DNA from: Aeoliella mucimassa
GTDB taxonomy: Bacteria; Planctomycetota; Planctomycetia; Pirellulales; Lacipirellulaceae
DNA length: 64,000 bases
Assembly (NCBI RefSeq): GCF_007748035.1
Contig: NZ_CP036278.1
Location: forward strand, 5,952,001-6,016,000
Direction of reading: 5' to 3'
Shown piece after piece: positions 1 through 9,552 of the stretch. The notes beneath the pieces were generated by a model that did no database searches, was not told the DNA's origin, and saw nothing but the letters and a program-made list of their open reading frames with translations. Position numbers and translations under genes: made by a program. Positions within the stretch are counted from its first letter, which is position 1. Every line of letters begins with the position of its first letter.

Positions 1-64
1 CGATAATTGCTTAGGACAGCCCGGAAACCGGTGAAGTTCGGTGTTCGGGCCCAAAAATAGGAGG

Positions 65-1297
65 TTAAAACACGGGTGCCAGCGACTTGAGACGGGCTTC
101 GGTTTCCGCCATCAGGGCGTCTTCGGCTGCTTCGTCGGCAGCGACGTAGGTCACGCTGAACCGCAAGTACGGGCCGGCGTCGTCCCAAGGCACGGTGCAG
201 ATCGACTGCTCGCGGATCAGGTACTGACTGGCGGCTTCGCCGTTTTCGAAGGTGGTGCCATCGGCCAGCCCCTTAGGAGCCGGTGTGTACAGGAAGTAAG
301 TGCCGCCGGGCATGGAGCATTCGAATCCACAACGCTTGAGTACCTCGACCAGCTTCGTCATCCGGCGACGGTACTTTTCGCGAGTTTGCTGAGGAATCGA
401 AGCATCGTCCAACGCCGCGGCAGCTGCTTTCTGGATGGCGATGAACTGACCGGAGTCGCTGTTGTCCTTCACGTCGGCAAACGCCTGCACGATGAGCGGA
501 TGACCACAGACCCAGCCGAGACGCCAACCGATCATGTCGAAGCCTTTCGACATGCTGTGGACTTCGACGCCGACCTCTTTGGCGCCGGGCACCGACAGGA
601 AGCTGGTCGGTGGATGGTCGAACGATAGCATCGAGTGGGCTGCGTCCTGCACGACGACAATTTGGTGCTGCTTGGCGAACTCCACGACCTTTTCGTAGAA
701 CTCGGTGGTGGCTGTCTTGCCGGTCGGGCTGTTGGGATAGTTGATCACCAGCAGCTTGGCCTTGGCCAGGATGTCGGGCGAGATGCCATCGAGGTCGGGG
801 AAAAAGTTGTTCTCTGCCAGCAGTGGCAGCTTGTGGACAATGCCGCCGTAGTAGCGAGTGTGGGTGCCGGCCACTGGGTAACCGGGCACGGTCATCAGGG
901 TGACGTCGCCTGGGTTGATGAACGCGGCCGGTAGCATCGCGTAGGCGGGCTTCGACCCGATCGCGTGATTTACTTCGGTTGCTGCATCGAGCTCGACGCC
1001 GAACTCGCGATGCATGAATCGGGCGACGGCCTGCTTGAACTCAATCACCCCGTTGTCGGCATAGCCGCGGTTTTCGGGCTTATTGATTTCGTCGGCCATC
1101 ACCTGACGCACGTTGGCCGGAGCCATGGAGTCGTTTTCGCCGATGCCGAAGTCGAGCAGCGCCCGCTCGGGATGATCGGCCAAGGCTTGTCGCTTGGCCC
1201 GCTTGATCTTCTCGAACTTGTAAATCTCGGTGCCTTTACCGTAGTCGGCACCCCCGATGCGGTCGGCGAACAGCTGCTGAAAATAAGGATCGGCCAT
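65..1297 (-). CDS. dapL: Class I/II aminotransferase, probable LL-diaminopimelate aminotransferase
   Basis: PLP-dependent fold-type I aminotransferase of 410 residues, in the usual size range for the family. The N-terminal region has an LDFGIGEND motif, the middle has VINYPNSPTGK, and the PLP-binding lysine lies in HSMSKGFDMIGWRLGW. The close pattern match is to planctomycete proteins annotated as LL-diaminopimelate aminotransferase, which converts tetrahydrodipicolinate directly to LL-diaminopimelate in lysine and peptidoglycan-precursor synthesis. The start is the ATG of MADPYFQQLF at 1297; an open frame continues upstream to 1495 but that part has no family similarity. It is transcribed away from the DUF1570 gene at 1516. 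No lysine-pathway neighbours are in view, so substrate assignment rests on family resemblance only. Confidence 0.72.
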   Translation of the reverse strand: MADPYFQQLFADRIGGADYGKGTEIYKFEKIKRAKRQALADHPERALLDFGIGENDSMAPANVRQVMADEINKPENRGYADNGVIEFKQAVARFMHREFGVELDAATEVNHAIGSKPAYAMLPAAFINPGDVTLMTVPGYPVAGTHTRYYGGIVHKLPLLAENNFFPDLDGISPDILAKAKLLVINYPNSPTGKTATTEFYEKVVEFAKQHQIVVVQDAAHSMLSFDHPPTSFLSVPGAKEVGVEVHSMSKGFDMIGWRLGWVCGHPLIVQAFADVKDNSDSGQFIAIQKAAAAALDDASIPQQTREKYRRRMTKLVEVLKRCGFECSMPGGTYFLYTPAPKGLADGTTFENGEAASQYLIREQSICTVPWDDAGPYLRFSVTYVAADEAAEDALMAETEARLKSLAPVF

Positions 1298-1515
1298 GGC
1301 ATTGTCCAAGCGTTGTCTCTGGAAAATTAGGTTCGGTTGCCAGATTAATGGACCGGTAATCCCAGCACAATGGGCGGTTCTGCGGGGTTTTCGCGCAACC
1401 ATCCGATTGGCCGAGGTAAAATGGAGTATCGCAGATGCAGGTGAACCTGATATGTAGCAGGCCGCCGTGCGTAGGCTGCCTGGCTGTAGTTCCATACTGT
1501 TTGCCCTGGAGAATC

Positions 1516-2694
1516 ATGCTTCCAACTGCTTTCCCTACTTGCTTGATCCTTGCGATGCTGCTGCTGGCGCCGGCGCGGGCGTGGTCCGACGAGCCGACCG
1601 ACTCCGAGCCGCAACCGGCGGTGCGGGTGACCTTTAGCGACAAGGACGAGCAACGCACCATTACCGGGCGGGTGATCGTTCAGGACCAGGAAGGGGGGAT
1701 GCTGCTCGAAGGGCAGGATGGTCGGCGGTGGGTGATCGAGGCGGCTAACGTGCTGAATCGCGAAGTGCTTGCGGCCGAGTTCACCCCGCTCACCCACGAC
1801 CAACTCGCCGAGCAGACGCTCGCGGAACTGCCCGAGGGGTTCAGCGTTCATACGACTCCGCACTACGTGGTGTGCTTCAACACGAGCCGGGCGTTTGCTC
1901 AGTGGACCAGTTCGCTGCTCGAACGTTTGCATCGGGCGTTTACCAATTACTGGGAGAACCAAGGGTTCGAAGTGCGTGAGCCGGAGTTTCCGCTGGTGGT
2001 CATCATCTATGCCACAGCGGATCAGTATCGCGAAGCGAGTCGCGAAGAGCTGGGCTCAGCCGCTGGCAGTGTGATCGGCTATTACAACATGCTGTCGAAT
2101 CATGTGACGATGTACGACCTGACCGGTGCCGAAGCCATGCGTGGCGACGATGCTGGCAGAGGTTCGCTGAAAGAGATCAATCGCATGCTCACGCAGCCGG
2201 CCGCGGTGCCGTTGGTGGCGACCGTCGTGCACGAGGCCACGCATCAGATCGCATTCAATTGTGGGCTTCAGGAGCGGCTGGCCGAGATGCCGCTGTGGTT
2301 GGTCGAAGGCATGGCGGTTTACTTTGAGGCTCCCGATCTCTCGAGCAGTCGTGGCTGGCGGGGCATCGGCAAAGTGAATTATCCTCGGCTGAGGACCTTC
2401 AAGCAAAACATGACCACCACTCGGCGGTTGTCGGTCGCCGACATGGTGGCCGACGACAAACGCTTCCGCGAGAGTCGCACCGCGGTCGATGCGTACGCCG
2501 ATGCGTGGGCGTTGAACTACTACCTGATTCGCTACCAGCCCGACCAGTACGTTTCGTACATCCAGGCGATGAGCAAAAAGCTACCGCTGCTGCCGGAAAC
2601 GCCGGAAGCTCGCAGAGAGGAGTTCCAGAAGCACTTTGGCGATATCGACGATCTCGAACGCGACTTCCTCAAACGCATGTCGCGACTGAAATAG
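1516..2694 (+). CDS. Exported DUF1570-type putative zinc metallopeptidase
   Basis: A 392-residue protein with an N-terminal signal peptide (MLPTAFPTCLILAMLLLAP, cut near ARAWS). The C-terminal two thirds match the planctomycete DUF1570 pattern, with a metallopeptidase-like zinc motif VVHEATHQIAF (HExxH) and a following WLVEGMAVYFE segment whose glutamate could be the third ligand, as in gluzincins. The residues before the domain (about 50-100) look like a small beta-rich domain. The start at 1516 has GGAG seven bases upstream, better than the GTG/ATG candidates upstream that lie in the divergent gene's leader. Proteolytic activity is inferred from the motif; the substrate is unknown. Confidence 0.75.
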   Translation: MLPTAFPTCLILAMLLLAPARAWSDEPTDSEPQPAVRVTFSDKDEQRTITGRVIVQDQEGGMLLEGQDGRRWVIEAANVLNREVLAAEFTPLTHDQLAEQTLAELPEGFSVHTTPHYVVCFNTSRAFAQWTSSLLERLHRAFTNYWENQGFEVREPEFPLVVIIYATADQYREASREELGSAAGSVIGYYNMLSNHVTMYDLTGAEAMRGDDAGRGSLKEINRMLTQPAAVPLVATVVHEATHQIAFNCGLQERLAEMPLWLVEGMAVYFEAPDLSSSRGWRGIGKVNYPRLRTFKQNMTTTRRLSVADMVADDKRFRESRTAVDAYADAWALNYYLIRYQPDQYVSYIQAMSKKLPLLPETPEARREEFQKHFGDIDDLERDFLKRMSRLK

Positions 2695-2702
2695 CCGCAG
2701 CG

Positions 2703-3833
2703 TTATTTGACCTCCAGCATGCGCTGCAAAGCTACCAGGCTCCACTTCGCGGTTTCGTCGTCGACTTCAATCAGGTTGGTCGGCGTTCCGTCGCGGTAGT
2801 TTTCGAGACTCCACGCCAGGTGCGCCAGGTCGATGCGGTACATCGTTGCGCACATGCAAACCACCGGCGACAGGAAGTGAATCTCCTGCTCGGGGTGCTG
2901 CTGCTTCAAGCGATTCACCAAGTGCAGTTCGGTGCCGATGGCCCACTTCGAGCCAGCCGGAGCGTTTTTCACGGTCTGGATGATCTTGCCGGTCGAGCCG
3001 TATTCGTCGGCCAGTTCAAACACATCCTGCGGACATTCGGGGTGCACGAGGATTTTGATGCCAGGGTGCTTTTCGCGGAACATCTCCACGTGTTCCGGGC
3101 GGAACATCTGGTGCACGCTGCAATGGCCTTTCCACAGGATGACCTTCGATTGCTTCAGCGCTTCCTCGGTGTTGCCACCTAGCTCGCTCGCAAACGGATC
3201 CCACACCGGCATCTGGTCGTTCGTGATATCCATGCCGAGCGAGGTATTGCGTCCCAGGTGCTGGTCGGGGAAGAACATCACCCGCGACCGGCGGGCGAAC
3301 GCCCACTCGAGCGCGGCCTTCGCGTTGCTACTGGTGCAAACAATCCCGCCATGACGACCGACAAACGCCTTGAGGCTGGCTGCCGAGTTGATGTAAGTGA
3401 CCGGCGTAATGTCGTCGGTATCAATCACTTCGCCGAGTTCGTCCCACGCGTCTTCAATCTGCTCGATCGCAGCCATGTCGGCCATCGAACACCCGGCGGC
3501 CATGTCGGGCAGGATCACGTTTACCCGCTCACCAGATCGCTCGGCGAGCTTCTCGGGGCGGTTCGCCAGGATGTCGGCCGTCTCGGCCATGAAGTGCACG
3601 CCGCAAAACGCAATCACTCGGCAATCGTCGCTATCCGCTGCAAGCTGCGAGAGCTGGTAGCTGTCGCCCCGCAGGTCGGCCAGCTCCACCACTTCATCCT
3701 GCTGGTAATGATGCCCAAGAATCAGCAGCCGATCGCCCAGTTCGCGTTTGATGGTCGCGATCCGCTCGTACAGCTCCTCGTTGGAGAGCGATTTGTAGGG
3801 TTTCAGTTCGTGAGCAAGCGAAACAGTAGGCAT
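2703..3833 (-). CDS. nadA: Quinolinate synthase
   Basis: NadA of 376 residues, the 4Fe-4S enzyme that condenses iminoaspartate with dihydroxyacetone phosphate to quinolinate in NAD synthesis. Visible family signatures are LILGHHYQQDEVVELAD near residue 37, the cluster cysteine in MAAGCSMADM near residue 115, TSSNAKAALEWA, HPECPQDVFELAD and a C-terminal CMCATMYRIDL segment. The three spaced cysteine regions fit the long bacterial form. It converges on the DUF1570 gene with eight bases between stops. Neither nadB nor nadC is nearby, so it is probably monocistronic. Confidence 0.95.
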   Translation of the reverse strand: MPTVSLAHELKPYKSLSNEELYERIATIKRELGDRLLILGHHYQQDEVVELADLRGDSYQLSQLAADSDDCRVIAFCGVHFMAETADILANRPEKLAERSGERVNVILPDMAAGCSMADMAAIEQIEDAWDELGEVIDTDDITPVTYINSAASLKAFVGRHGGIVCTSSNAKAALEWAFARRSRVMFFPDQHLGRNTSLGMDITNDQMPVWDPFASELGGNTEEALKQSKVILWKGHCSVHQMFRPEHVEMFREKHPGIKILVHPECPQDVFELADEYGSTGKIIQTVKNAPAGSKWAIGTELHLVNRLKQQHPEQEIHFLSPVVCMCATMYRIDLAHLAWSLENYRDGTPTNLIEVDDETAKWSLVALQRMLEVK

Positions 3834-3958
3834 AGTTCCACGACAATAATAGGAGATACTGGAAACAGGCGTTGCATTATACGCGCTGGCGTCGCTAGCA
3901 CCCAGACGACGGGCCAGGCGGTTCGCGCAAAGTTTGCCGGCTAGGGTGCCGATACGAA

Positions 3959-4870
3959 ATGGAAGAAACTCTACTCCAAGCTTTCGCCCCCCAATCTGCT
4001 AGCATGAGCGATCTGAACGCCGACCTTGTTGCCCAGATGCTGCCAGTCTGCGAAGAAAACGCCGACGAAATCGGTGCTGCCTTGATGCGCGGCATCGACG
4101 CCGAGGTAACCGTGGCAGTCGGCACGCCCGACACTTTCAACGCCGATCAGTTGCCCGAAGGGGTCGATGGCCCGGGCCTGGTCATGATGATGCAGTTCGG
4201 CGACGAGGCGATGGCCGCCATCCTGCCCGAAGAGTCGGGGCTGCTGCGGGGATGGGTCCGCGAGCCCGACATCACCGGCGAGGGAATGCTCAACACGTTG
4301 GCCCAAGAGCTCTCGATGCTCGTGGTGCCCGACACCATGTTCTCCGAGAAGTTCGGGGCGATGTGGGTCGAGAACCTCGCTCAGTCGCTGCAAGATGGCG
4401 AGCTGGCCGACGGGGCCTCGCTGCTTCCCTTGGAGCTGACTCAGGATGGGGTGACCTCGCAGCTGATGTTTCTCTGGCCTTGCGCCGAGCCAGCGAAGCT
4501 GCTGCCACCGCCGAAACCGAAGGAAGAGCCCGCTAAGGCCGCGGAAAAGGCCAAAGAGCCGCCACCACCTCCGCCGCCACCCTCGCCCAAGTCGCTTACC
4601 GAGCTGCCACCCTACGCCCGGCACTTGCTGAAGATCTCGGTGCCGGTCTCGGTGCGACTCGTCAATAAACGGCTTTCCGTGCAGGAAGTGCTGGAACTCG
4701 GCCCGGGTGCCATGGTGAGCTTCGACAAATCGTGCGACGACACGCTCGAACTGATGGTCGGCGACCGCATCATCGCTCGCGGAGCGGCCGTGAAGGTCGG
4801 CGAGCACTTCGGGCTGGAGGTCGAAGAGATGACGTTGCCCGACGAGCACTTCTACACTGCCCGACGGTAA
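3959..4870 (+). CDS. CheC/FliN-like (SpoA-domain) protein
   Basis: A 303-residue protein. The C-terminal 85 residues form a FliN/SpoA-type domain (ISVPVSVRLVNKRLSVQEV, then LGPGAMVSFDK and VGEHFGLEVEEM). The N-terminal half (about residues 20-180) resembles the CheC/FliM middle domain, with an acidic MMQFGDEAMAAILPEE stretch. A proline/lysine-rich linker with a run of prolines (about residues 183-212) joins them. This layout recalls FliY and FliM-type motor switch proteins, but no flagellar gene is near it. A second in-frame ATG at 4004 could be the true start, giving 288 residues. Role in motility is inference; it may be a solitary chemotaxis phosphatase or secretion-related protein. Confidence 0.65.
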   Translation: MEETLLQAFAPQSASMSDLNADLVAQMLPVCEENADEIGAALMRGIDAEVTVAVGTPDTFNADQLPEGVDGPGLVMMMQFGDEAMAAILPEESGLLRGWVREPDITGEGMLNTLAQELSMLVVPDTMFSEKFGAMWVENLAQSLQDGELADGASLLPLELTQDGVTSQLMFLWPCAEPAKLLPPPKPKEEPAKAAEKAKEPPPPPPPPSPKSLTELPPYARHLLKISVPVSVRLVNKRLSVQEVLELGPGAMVSFDKSCDDTLELMVGDRIIARGAAVKVGEHFGLEVEEMTLPDEHFYTARR

Positions 4871-5015
4871 CCGCCCGACGCTCGATGCGCGGAACGACGC
4901 GAAAAGCCTGCATAAACCGCACCCGATCGGCCTGCTTTCGGCCGCGACGCGCGGTTCGCAGTCAACCACTCCCCCCTGGCGAGTCGATTTTGTTAACCAG
5001 GGTATCGAAGTTCGT

Positions 5016-5267
5016 ATGAAGCTTTGGAGGCGAGTAGTTGCCATGTGGCGTGCATTCTTTCTAGCGGTTGGTGCCTATTGCTGTTTTTTAGGTGTCGAAG
5101 CGCTGCTGCTCGACCAGGCGGTGCTCAAACCTCAGGTGCGGGGTGGACAACAAATCGCCCCCGCCCGCGTGATTTCGCCCCCCGACTGGGCCCCGTGGAG
5201 CCTGATGGGAGCCGGCGCGGTGGTCGTGCTCTATTCGTTCACGATTCCCAAGCGGGTTACGGGTTAG
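5016..5267 (+). CDS. Small two-helix membrane protein
   Basis: An 83-residue protein with a basic N terminus (MKLWRRVVAMWR), a first hydrophobic segment at residues 13-33 and a second at about residues 59-76 ending in a basic tail (IPKRVTG). Codon use and the hydrophobic periodicity support coding. I do not recognise a named family; small proteins of this type are common near housekeeping genes in Pirellulales. A second start at Met10 is possible. No function is proposed. Confidence 0.55.
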   Translation: MKLWRRVVAMWRAFFLAVGAYCCFLGVEALLLDQAVLKPQVRGGQQIAPARVISPPDWAPWSLMGAGAVVVLYSFTIPKRVTG

Positions 5268-5462
5268 CGCGGGATCTGGCCGCCGCGATGGCCTAAAATT
5301 CCATCGCAGAATCGACGAATCGTGGGGCAAATGGTTGCTCCGCGAGACTTCCGCTCTTATCATGAACCGATTCGCGACCTTTCGTGTCCTCCTTTCCTCT
5401 GAAGCGGTTTCAGGGATACCGGTACGGACTTCATCTGTGTTGACACTTCGAGGCAAATAAAC

Positions 5463-7241
5463 GTGGCGATGGCAACCGAGGCAAATCCAACGACCGAATT
5501 GACAAGTGGCGCGGACATCGTGGTTCAATCCCTCGTTAACCACGGCGTCGACACCATCTTTGCCTACCCTGGCGGTTGTAGTATGCCGCTGCACCAGGCA
5601 CTCACGCGATTCAAAGACACCCTGCGCACCATCCTTCCCCGGCACGAGCAAGGGGGCGGTTTCGCCGCCCAAGGCATTGCTCGCAGCACCGGCAAGGTCG
5701 GCGTTTGCATGGCAACCAGCGGACCTGGGGCCACCAACCTGGTGACCGCGCTTGCCGATGCCAAGCTCGATAGCGTGCCGCTCGTCGCCATTACCGGCCA
5801 GGTGACCACCAAAGTGATCGGCAGCGACGCCTTTCAGGAAACTCCCATCGTGGAAGTTTGCCGCGGAATCACCAAACACCATTACCTGGTGACCGACGTG
5901 AACGACGTCGCCCGGGTGATGAAGGAAGCGTTCCTCGTCGCCAGCAGCGGCCGCCCGGGTCCTGTGTTGGTCGATATGCCGAAAGACGTGCTGCTCGACA
6001 AGTGCGTGCCGAACTACGATGTCGACATCGAGCTGCCGGGCTTCCAGCTGAACAACCCCAAGGCCCGTCCCGAGCAGATCAAGCAAATCGCCGCAGCCAT
6101 CAAGCGAGCGAAGCGCCCTGTGATCTACGCCGGCGGCGGTGTGATTACCGGCGAAGCCTCCAACGAGCTTCGCGAACTGGTCAAGAAAACCGGCATTCCG
6201 ATCACCATGACCGTCATGGGACTCGGCGTCTACCCCGGCACCGACGAACTGTCGCTCGACATGCTTGGCATGCACGGCAGCGTCTACTCGAACTACGCAG
6301 TCGACGAAGCCGATTTGCTGATCGCCCTCGGCGTGCGGTTCGACGATCGCGTGACCGGCAAGGTCGAAGAGTTCTGCAAGCATGGCAAGATCATTCATAT
6401 CGATATCGACGCCGCGGAACTCAACAAAAACAAACCTGCTCACATTCCTGTTTGCAGCGACGTGAAGTTCGCCCTCACCGAGCTCAACAAGATTGTTGAA
6501 GCCCCCGAGGACATCAGCGACTGGGTCGCCAAGTGCAAGAAGTGGAAGAAGGACGAACCGTTCCACTACAACCAGGACTATTCTGGCATCACCCAGCAGC
6601 ACGCCATCCACACGCTTTGGAAGATGACCCACCAGCTCGACCCGGTCATCACCACCGGCGTGGGGCAGCACCAAATGTGGGCAGCTCAGTACTACAAGTT
6701 CGACAAGCCAAGAACCTGGCTCTCGTCGAGCGGGCTCGGCACCATGGGCTTCGGCCTGCCAGCCGCGATGGGCGTGCAAAGCCAGTACCCAGGACGTTTG
6801 GTCGTCGACATCGACGGCGACGGCAGCTTCCTGATGAACGTGCAGGAACTCGCGACCCTTAGCTGCGAGAAGCTGCCGGTCAAAGTGTTGCTGCTCAACA
6901 ACCAGCACCTCGGCATGGTCGTGCAGTGGGAAGACCGCTTCATGCAAGGCAACCGGGCGCACACCTACCTGGGACCAATCGACAACCCCGAGTGGTCCGG
7001 CGAAGGCGACGGCATCGGCCCGATGGCCCAGGAGCATCGCTTCCCGAACTTCGTCGAGATCGCCAAAGGCTTCGGCTGCGGGTCGGCCTACGTCGAGAAG
7101 AAGGAAGACCTCGAAGCCGCACTGCAGGAGATGATCGACTACGACGGCCCCTACGTGCTCGACGTCGCCACTCCATACCAGGAACACGTGCTCCCCATGA
7201 TCCCCGGCGGTCACACCGTGAAGGACATGATCAAAGAGTAG
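5463..7241 (+). CDS. ilvB: Acetolactate synthase, large subunit
   Basis: A 592-residue thiamine-diphosphate enzyme that joins two pyruvates (or pyruvate and 2-oxobutyrate) in branched-chain amino acid synthesis. Three domains are visible: the Pyr domain with catalytic Glu62 in [12 protein letters not shown], the central FAD-binding-like domain (residues about 200-340), and the PP domain with the ThDP motif [14 protein letters not shown] near residue 455. The quinone-oxidase-like tail [15 protein letters not shown] is typical of IlvB. An extra loop near residues 505-520 ([12 protein letters not shown]) lengthens the C-terminal domain. The start is GTG at 5463; ATG at 5469 is an alternative. 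No ilvN regulatory subunit follows, which is unusual; a terminator hairpin lies 130 bases downstream. Confidence 0.93.
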   Translation: MAMATEANPTTELTSGADIVVQSLVNHGVDTIFAYPGGCSMPLHQALTRFKDTLRTILPRHEQGGGFAAQGIARSTGKVGVCMATSGPGATNLVTALADAKLDSVPLVAITGQVTTKVIGSDAFQETPIVEVCRGITKHHYLVTDVNDVARVMKEAFLVASSGRPGPVLVDMPKDVLLDKCVPNYDVDIELPGFQLNNPKARPEQIKQIAAAIKRAKRPVIYAGGGVITGEASNELRELVKKTGIPITMTVMGLGVYPGTDELSLDMLGMHGSVYSNYAVDEADLLIALGVRFDDRVTGKVEEFCKHGKIIHIDIDAAELNKNKPAHIPVCSDVKFALTELNKIVEAPEDISDWVAKCKKWKKDEPFHYNQDYSGITQQHAIHTLWKMTHQLDPVITTGVGQHQMWAAQYYKFDKPRTWLSSSGLGTMGFGLPAAMGVQSQYPGRLVVDIDGDGSFLMNVQELATLSCEKLPVKVLLLNNQHLGMVVQWEDRFMQGNRAHTYLGPIDNPEWSGEGDGIGPMAQEHRFPNFVEIAKGFGCGSAYVEKKEDLEAALQEMIDYDGPYVLDVATPYQEHVLPMIPGGHTVKDMIKE

Positions 7242-7723
7242 CACCAGCACTCTCGTTGAGCACGAACACCCCAACAATCGCCGCCCTCCCACTCCACAGG
7301 GAGGAGCGGCATTCTTGTTTGGCCTCGTCGCAAGCACCGACTCCCCTCCCCTGCTCTGGCGACGCTCACGAATAGAATCCCAAATTTCCCATAGGTGGGA
7401 AAATTGGGAATCTTTTTGACCAGCTTTGGGAATCTATTCCGTCAGGGGCGGGGACTTGGCGGAGTTGGGCGAATGGGAGCGCAGGCGAACAGGTGAACTC
7501 GAGCAGGAGGTCGATCGTCGGCTTCGGCATCTACTACGTTTCGGAACGCCTGCTGAGCACCGTAGTCCGAGCGGGTTAAGCAGTTGTATTGGTTGCACGC
7601 ATCGCACGGGATTCCCGGGTGGCGGAACCTTGCCATGTTGCGAAAAGGCGACAGCCTGGTCGGATTCGGCGGGGTAGCTTTTCCTGGTCCCCTATTTCTC
7701 GCGATCGCTTGCCCCCCGCTACT
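7242..7723. other. Intergenic region with nested inverted repeats, no gene seen
   Basis: About 480 bases between ilvB and the next gene. It holds the terminator hairpin described separately and a second inverted copy of its arm (7425-7442). The remaining bases, including several short open frames, show no protein-family features or convincing ribosome binding site. Confidence 0.6.
7375..7417 (+). terminator. Rho-independent terminator after ilvB
   Basis: Arms 7375-7391 (GAATCCCAAATTTCCCA) and 7396-7412 (TGGGAAAATTGGGAATC) pair almost perfectly around a four-base loop and are followed by TTTTT at 7413-7417. A further arm at 7425-7442 can pair instead with 7368-7384, so two alternative stems are possible. 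Confidence 0.7.
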
Positions 7724-9541
7724 ATGCCCACTGAATCCCAATCCGACGACTTCTCGCCAGTCAAACGAACTGAGATCAGCGAAAGCGAACTGGCCTGCGC
7801 CAAGCGAGAGTATCGACTCCTTCGCCGGTTGGTGATCCTCGCCCTGTGGGTAGGATGCGCGGTTGCGTTGTCGCTGAACTTCACTGATCCCGACCTGTGG
7901 GGACACGTAACCTACGGGCAGGAGGTGATCCGCGACGGGCATCTGCATCGCACCGCAACGCACACCTTTACGGCCGAAGGCTATCCGTGGGTCAACCACG
8001 AGAACATCGCCGAGCTGACGTACGCGACGATTTATACCTGGTTCGACGACGAAGGGCTGCAGATTTTCAAATGCCTGGTCGGGCTAGCGATTCTGGGTGC
8101 GATGGCTTGGGCGGCCCACCGACAAGGCGTTCGCCCGCTGACGATGGCGGCCTTTTTACTGCTACTGGCGAATAACCTTACTGCGTTCTTCCCGGTCCGT
8201 CCTCAGGTGCTGAGTTTCGCCTGGTGCACGACCTTACTATTAACCCTTGAGCTGGCCTTCACTGGTTGGCGGGCTTGGCTCGTCGATGAACCAGCAAGCG
8301 ACGAGTCGTCGATCACTCCTTGGACTCCGCGGCGTTTGGGCTGGCTGGCCCTGCTACCGGTGATCATGGTGCTGTGGACCAACTCGCACGGGGCGTTCGT
8401 CGCTGGCATTTGCATCACGGGAGCCTACCTGGCCGGGCGAATCGTCGAGGCCATTTACTACCAGCGTACTAAGTCGCTCGGCATCGTCGCGGCGATGGTC
8501 GTCGCCGGACTGCTGGTGCTCGCAGCCACGTTCGTGAATCCCTACGGCACCGGGCTGCATGAGTGGTTGCTACTATCGCTCGGCAGCCCCCGCCCGGAGA
8601 TTACCGAGTGGGCGGCCCCCAAACCATCGGACCCAGTGTTCTGGCCGCTGATGACTTTGATTGCGGTCGCGATCGCGAGCATCGCGTTCACCCGCCAGCG
8701 TCGCGACTGGGTGCAAATCGCCATCCTCCTACTGGTGGGTTGGCAAGCCTGCTCGCACCTGCGACACATTGCGTTCTTTACGCTCTTATGCGGGTTCTGG
8801 GTACCGGTGCATTTGCAATCGATGCTGCTACGGGCCAAGCCCGACACGAGCAAACTACCGGTCACCCGGCTCGGCACCTGGAGTCGCTGGGGCATTGCGA
8901 CCGCCCTGTTGGTGGCCATCGGGCTGCAAGCCAATACGCTGGGCAATCGCCTGGAGCGGTTGCCGGTGTATCGCCATAAGTATCCGGTCGACGCGTTCCA
9001 ATGGATGACCTTCAAGGATCTGCACGGCCGACTAGTGGTTCCGTTTAACTGGGCGCAGTACGCGATTGCCGCGCTGTCGCCGGAGACCACGGTGTCGTTC
9101 GACGGGCGTTTTCGCACCTGCTATCCCCAAGAGGTGGTCGACAAGAACTTCGACTTCCTACTCGGCGATAACAAAGGGTATCGCTATCGCCGCCCTGAAG
9201 CGGGGCCCATCGATCCGACAGCAGTGCTCGAACTCGGCAATCCCGATCTGGTGCTGATCGATCGGCAATACAACCAACCAATCGAGGTGATGCGGTTGGA
9301 ATCGGAGAAGCCGAATCCAGCGTGGACCCTGATTTACCAAGACGGCCTCGCCCAGCTTTGGGGCCGCTCGTCGATCTACAACGATCCCCAAAGTGATCAG
9401 TACGTGGCTCCTGAGGAGCGGCTGATTACCGACACCCTTCACGTTACCGCTTTCGACTGGCCTGCCCTGCCGGTGCAGCCGACGGCCAAAGTACTCGCCG
9501 ATCGAGAATCGTCGCAGACACCCAACGAGAACCTTCAATAG
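7724..9541 (+). CDS. Polytopic membrane protein, GT-C glycosyltransferase-like
   Basis: A 605-residue integral membrane protein with about nine to eleven hydrophobic segments, the first at residues 33-52. After it comes a conserved extracytoplasmic loop DPDLWGHVTYGQEV that recalls the acidic first-loop motif of GT-C fold glycosyltransferases. The last 150 residues are soluble. The start chosen is MPTESQSDDF at 7724, directly before the first helix; the longer open frame to 7589 adds an implausible basic stretch. It is followed after 11 bases by a GT2 enzyme, a common pairing in which GT2 makes a polyprenyl-phosphate sugar and GT-C transfers it. Substrate is unknown. Confidence 0.65.
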   Translation: MPTESQSDDFSPVKRTEISESELACAKREYRLLRRLVILALWVGCAVALSLNFTDPDLWGHVTYGQEVIRDGHLHRTATHTFTAEGYPWVNHENIAELTYATIYTWFDDEGLQIFKCLVGLAILGAMAWAAHRQGVRPLTMAAFLLLLANNLTAFFPVRPQVLSFAWCTTLLLTLELAFTGWRAWLVDEPASDESSITPWTPRRLGWLALLPVIMVLWTNSHGAFVAGICITGAYLAGRIVEAIYYQRTKSLGIVAAMVVAGLLVLAATFVNPYGTGLHEWLLLSLGSPRPEITEWAAPKPSDPVFWPLMTLIAVAIASIAFTRQRRDWVQIAILLLVGWQACSHLRHIAFFTLLCGFWVPVHLQSMLLRAKPDTSKLPVTRLGTWSRWGIATALLVAIGLQANTLGNRLERLPVYRHKYPVDAFQWMTFKDLHGRLVVPFNWAQYAIAALSPETTVSFDGRFRTCYPQEVVDKNFDFLLGDNKGYRYRRPEAGPIDPTAVLELGNPDLVLIDRQYNQPIEVMRLESEKPNPAWTLIYQDGLAQLWGRSSIYNDPQSDQYVAPEERLITDTLHVTAFDWPALPVQPTAKVLADRESSQTPNENLQ

Positions 9542-9552
9542 CGTACACAACC

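Noticed and set aside
5088-7337. 749-codon open frame antisense to ilvB
   Set aside because: It mirrors the ilvB codons, is rich in His/Val/Asp typical of antisense frames in GC-rich DNA and has no domain.
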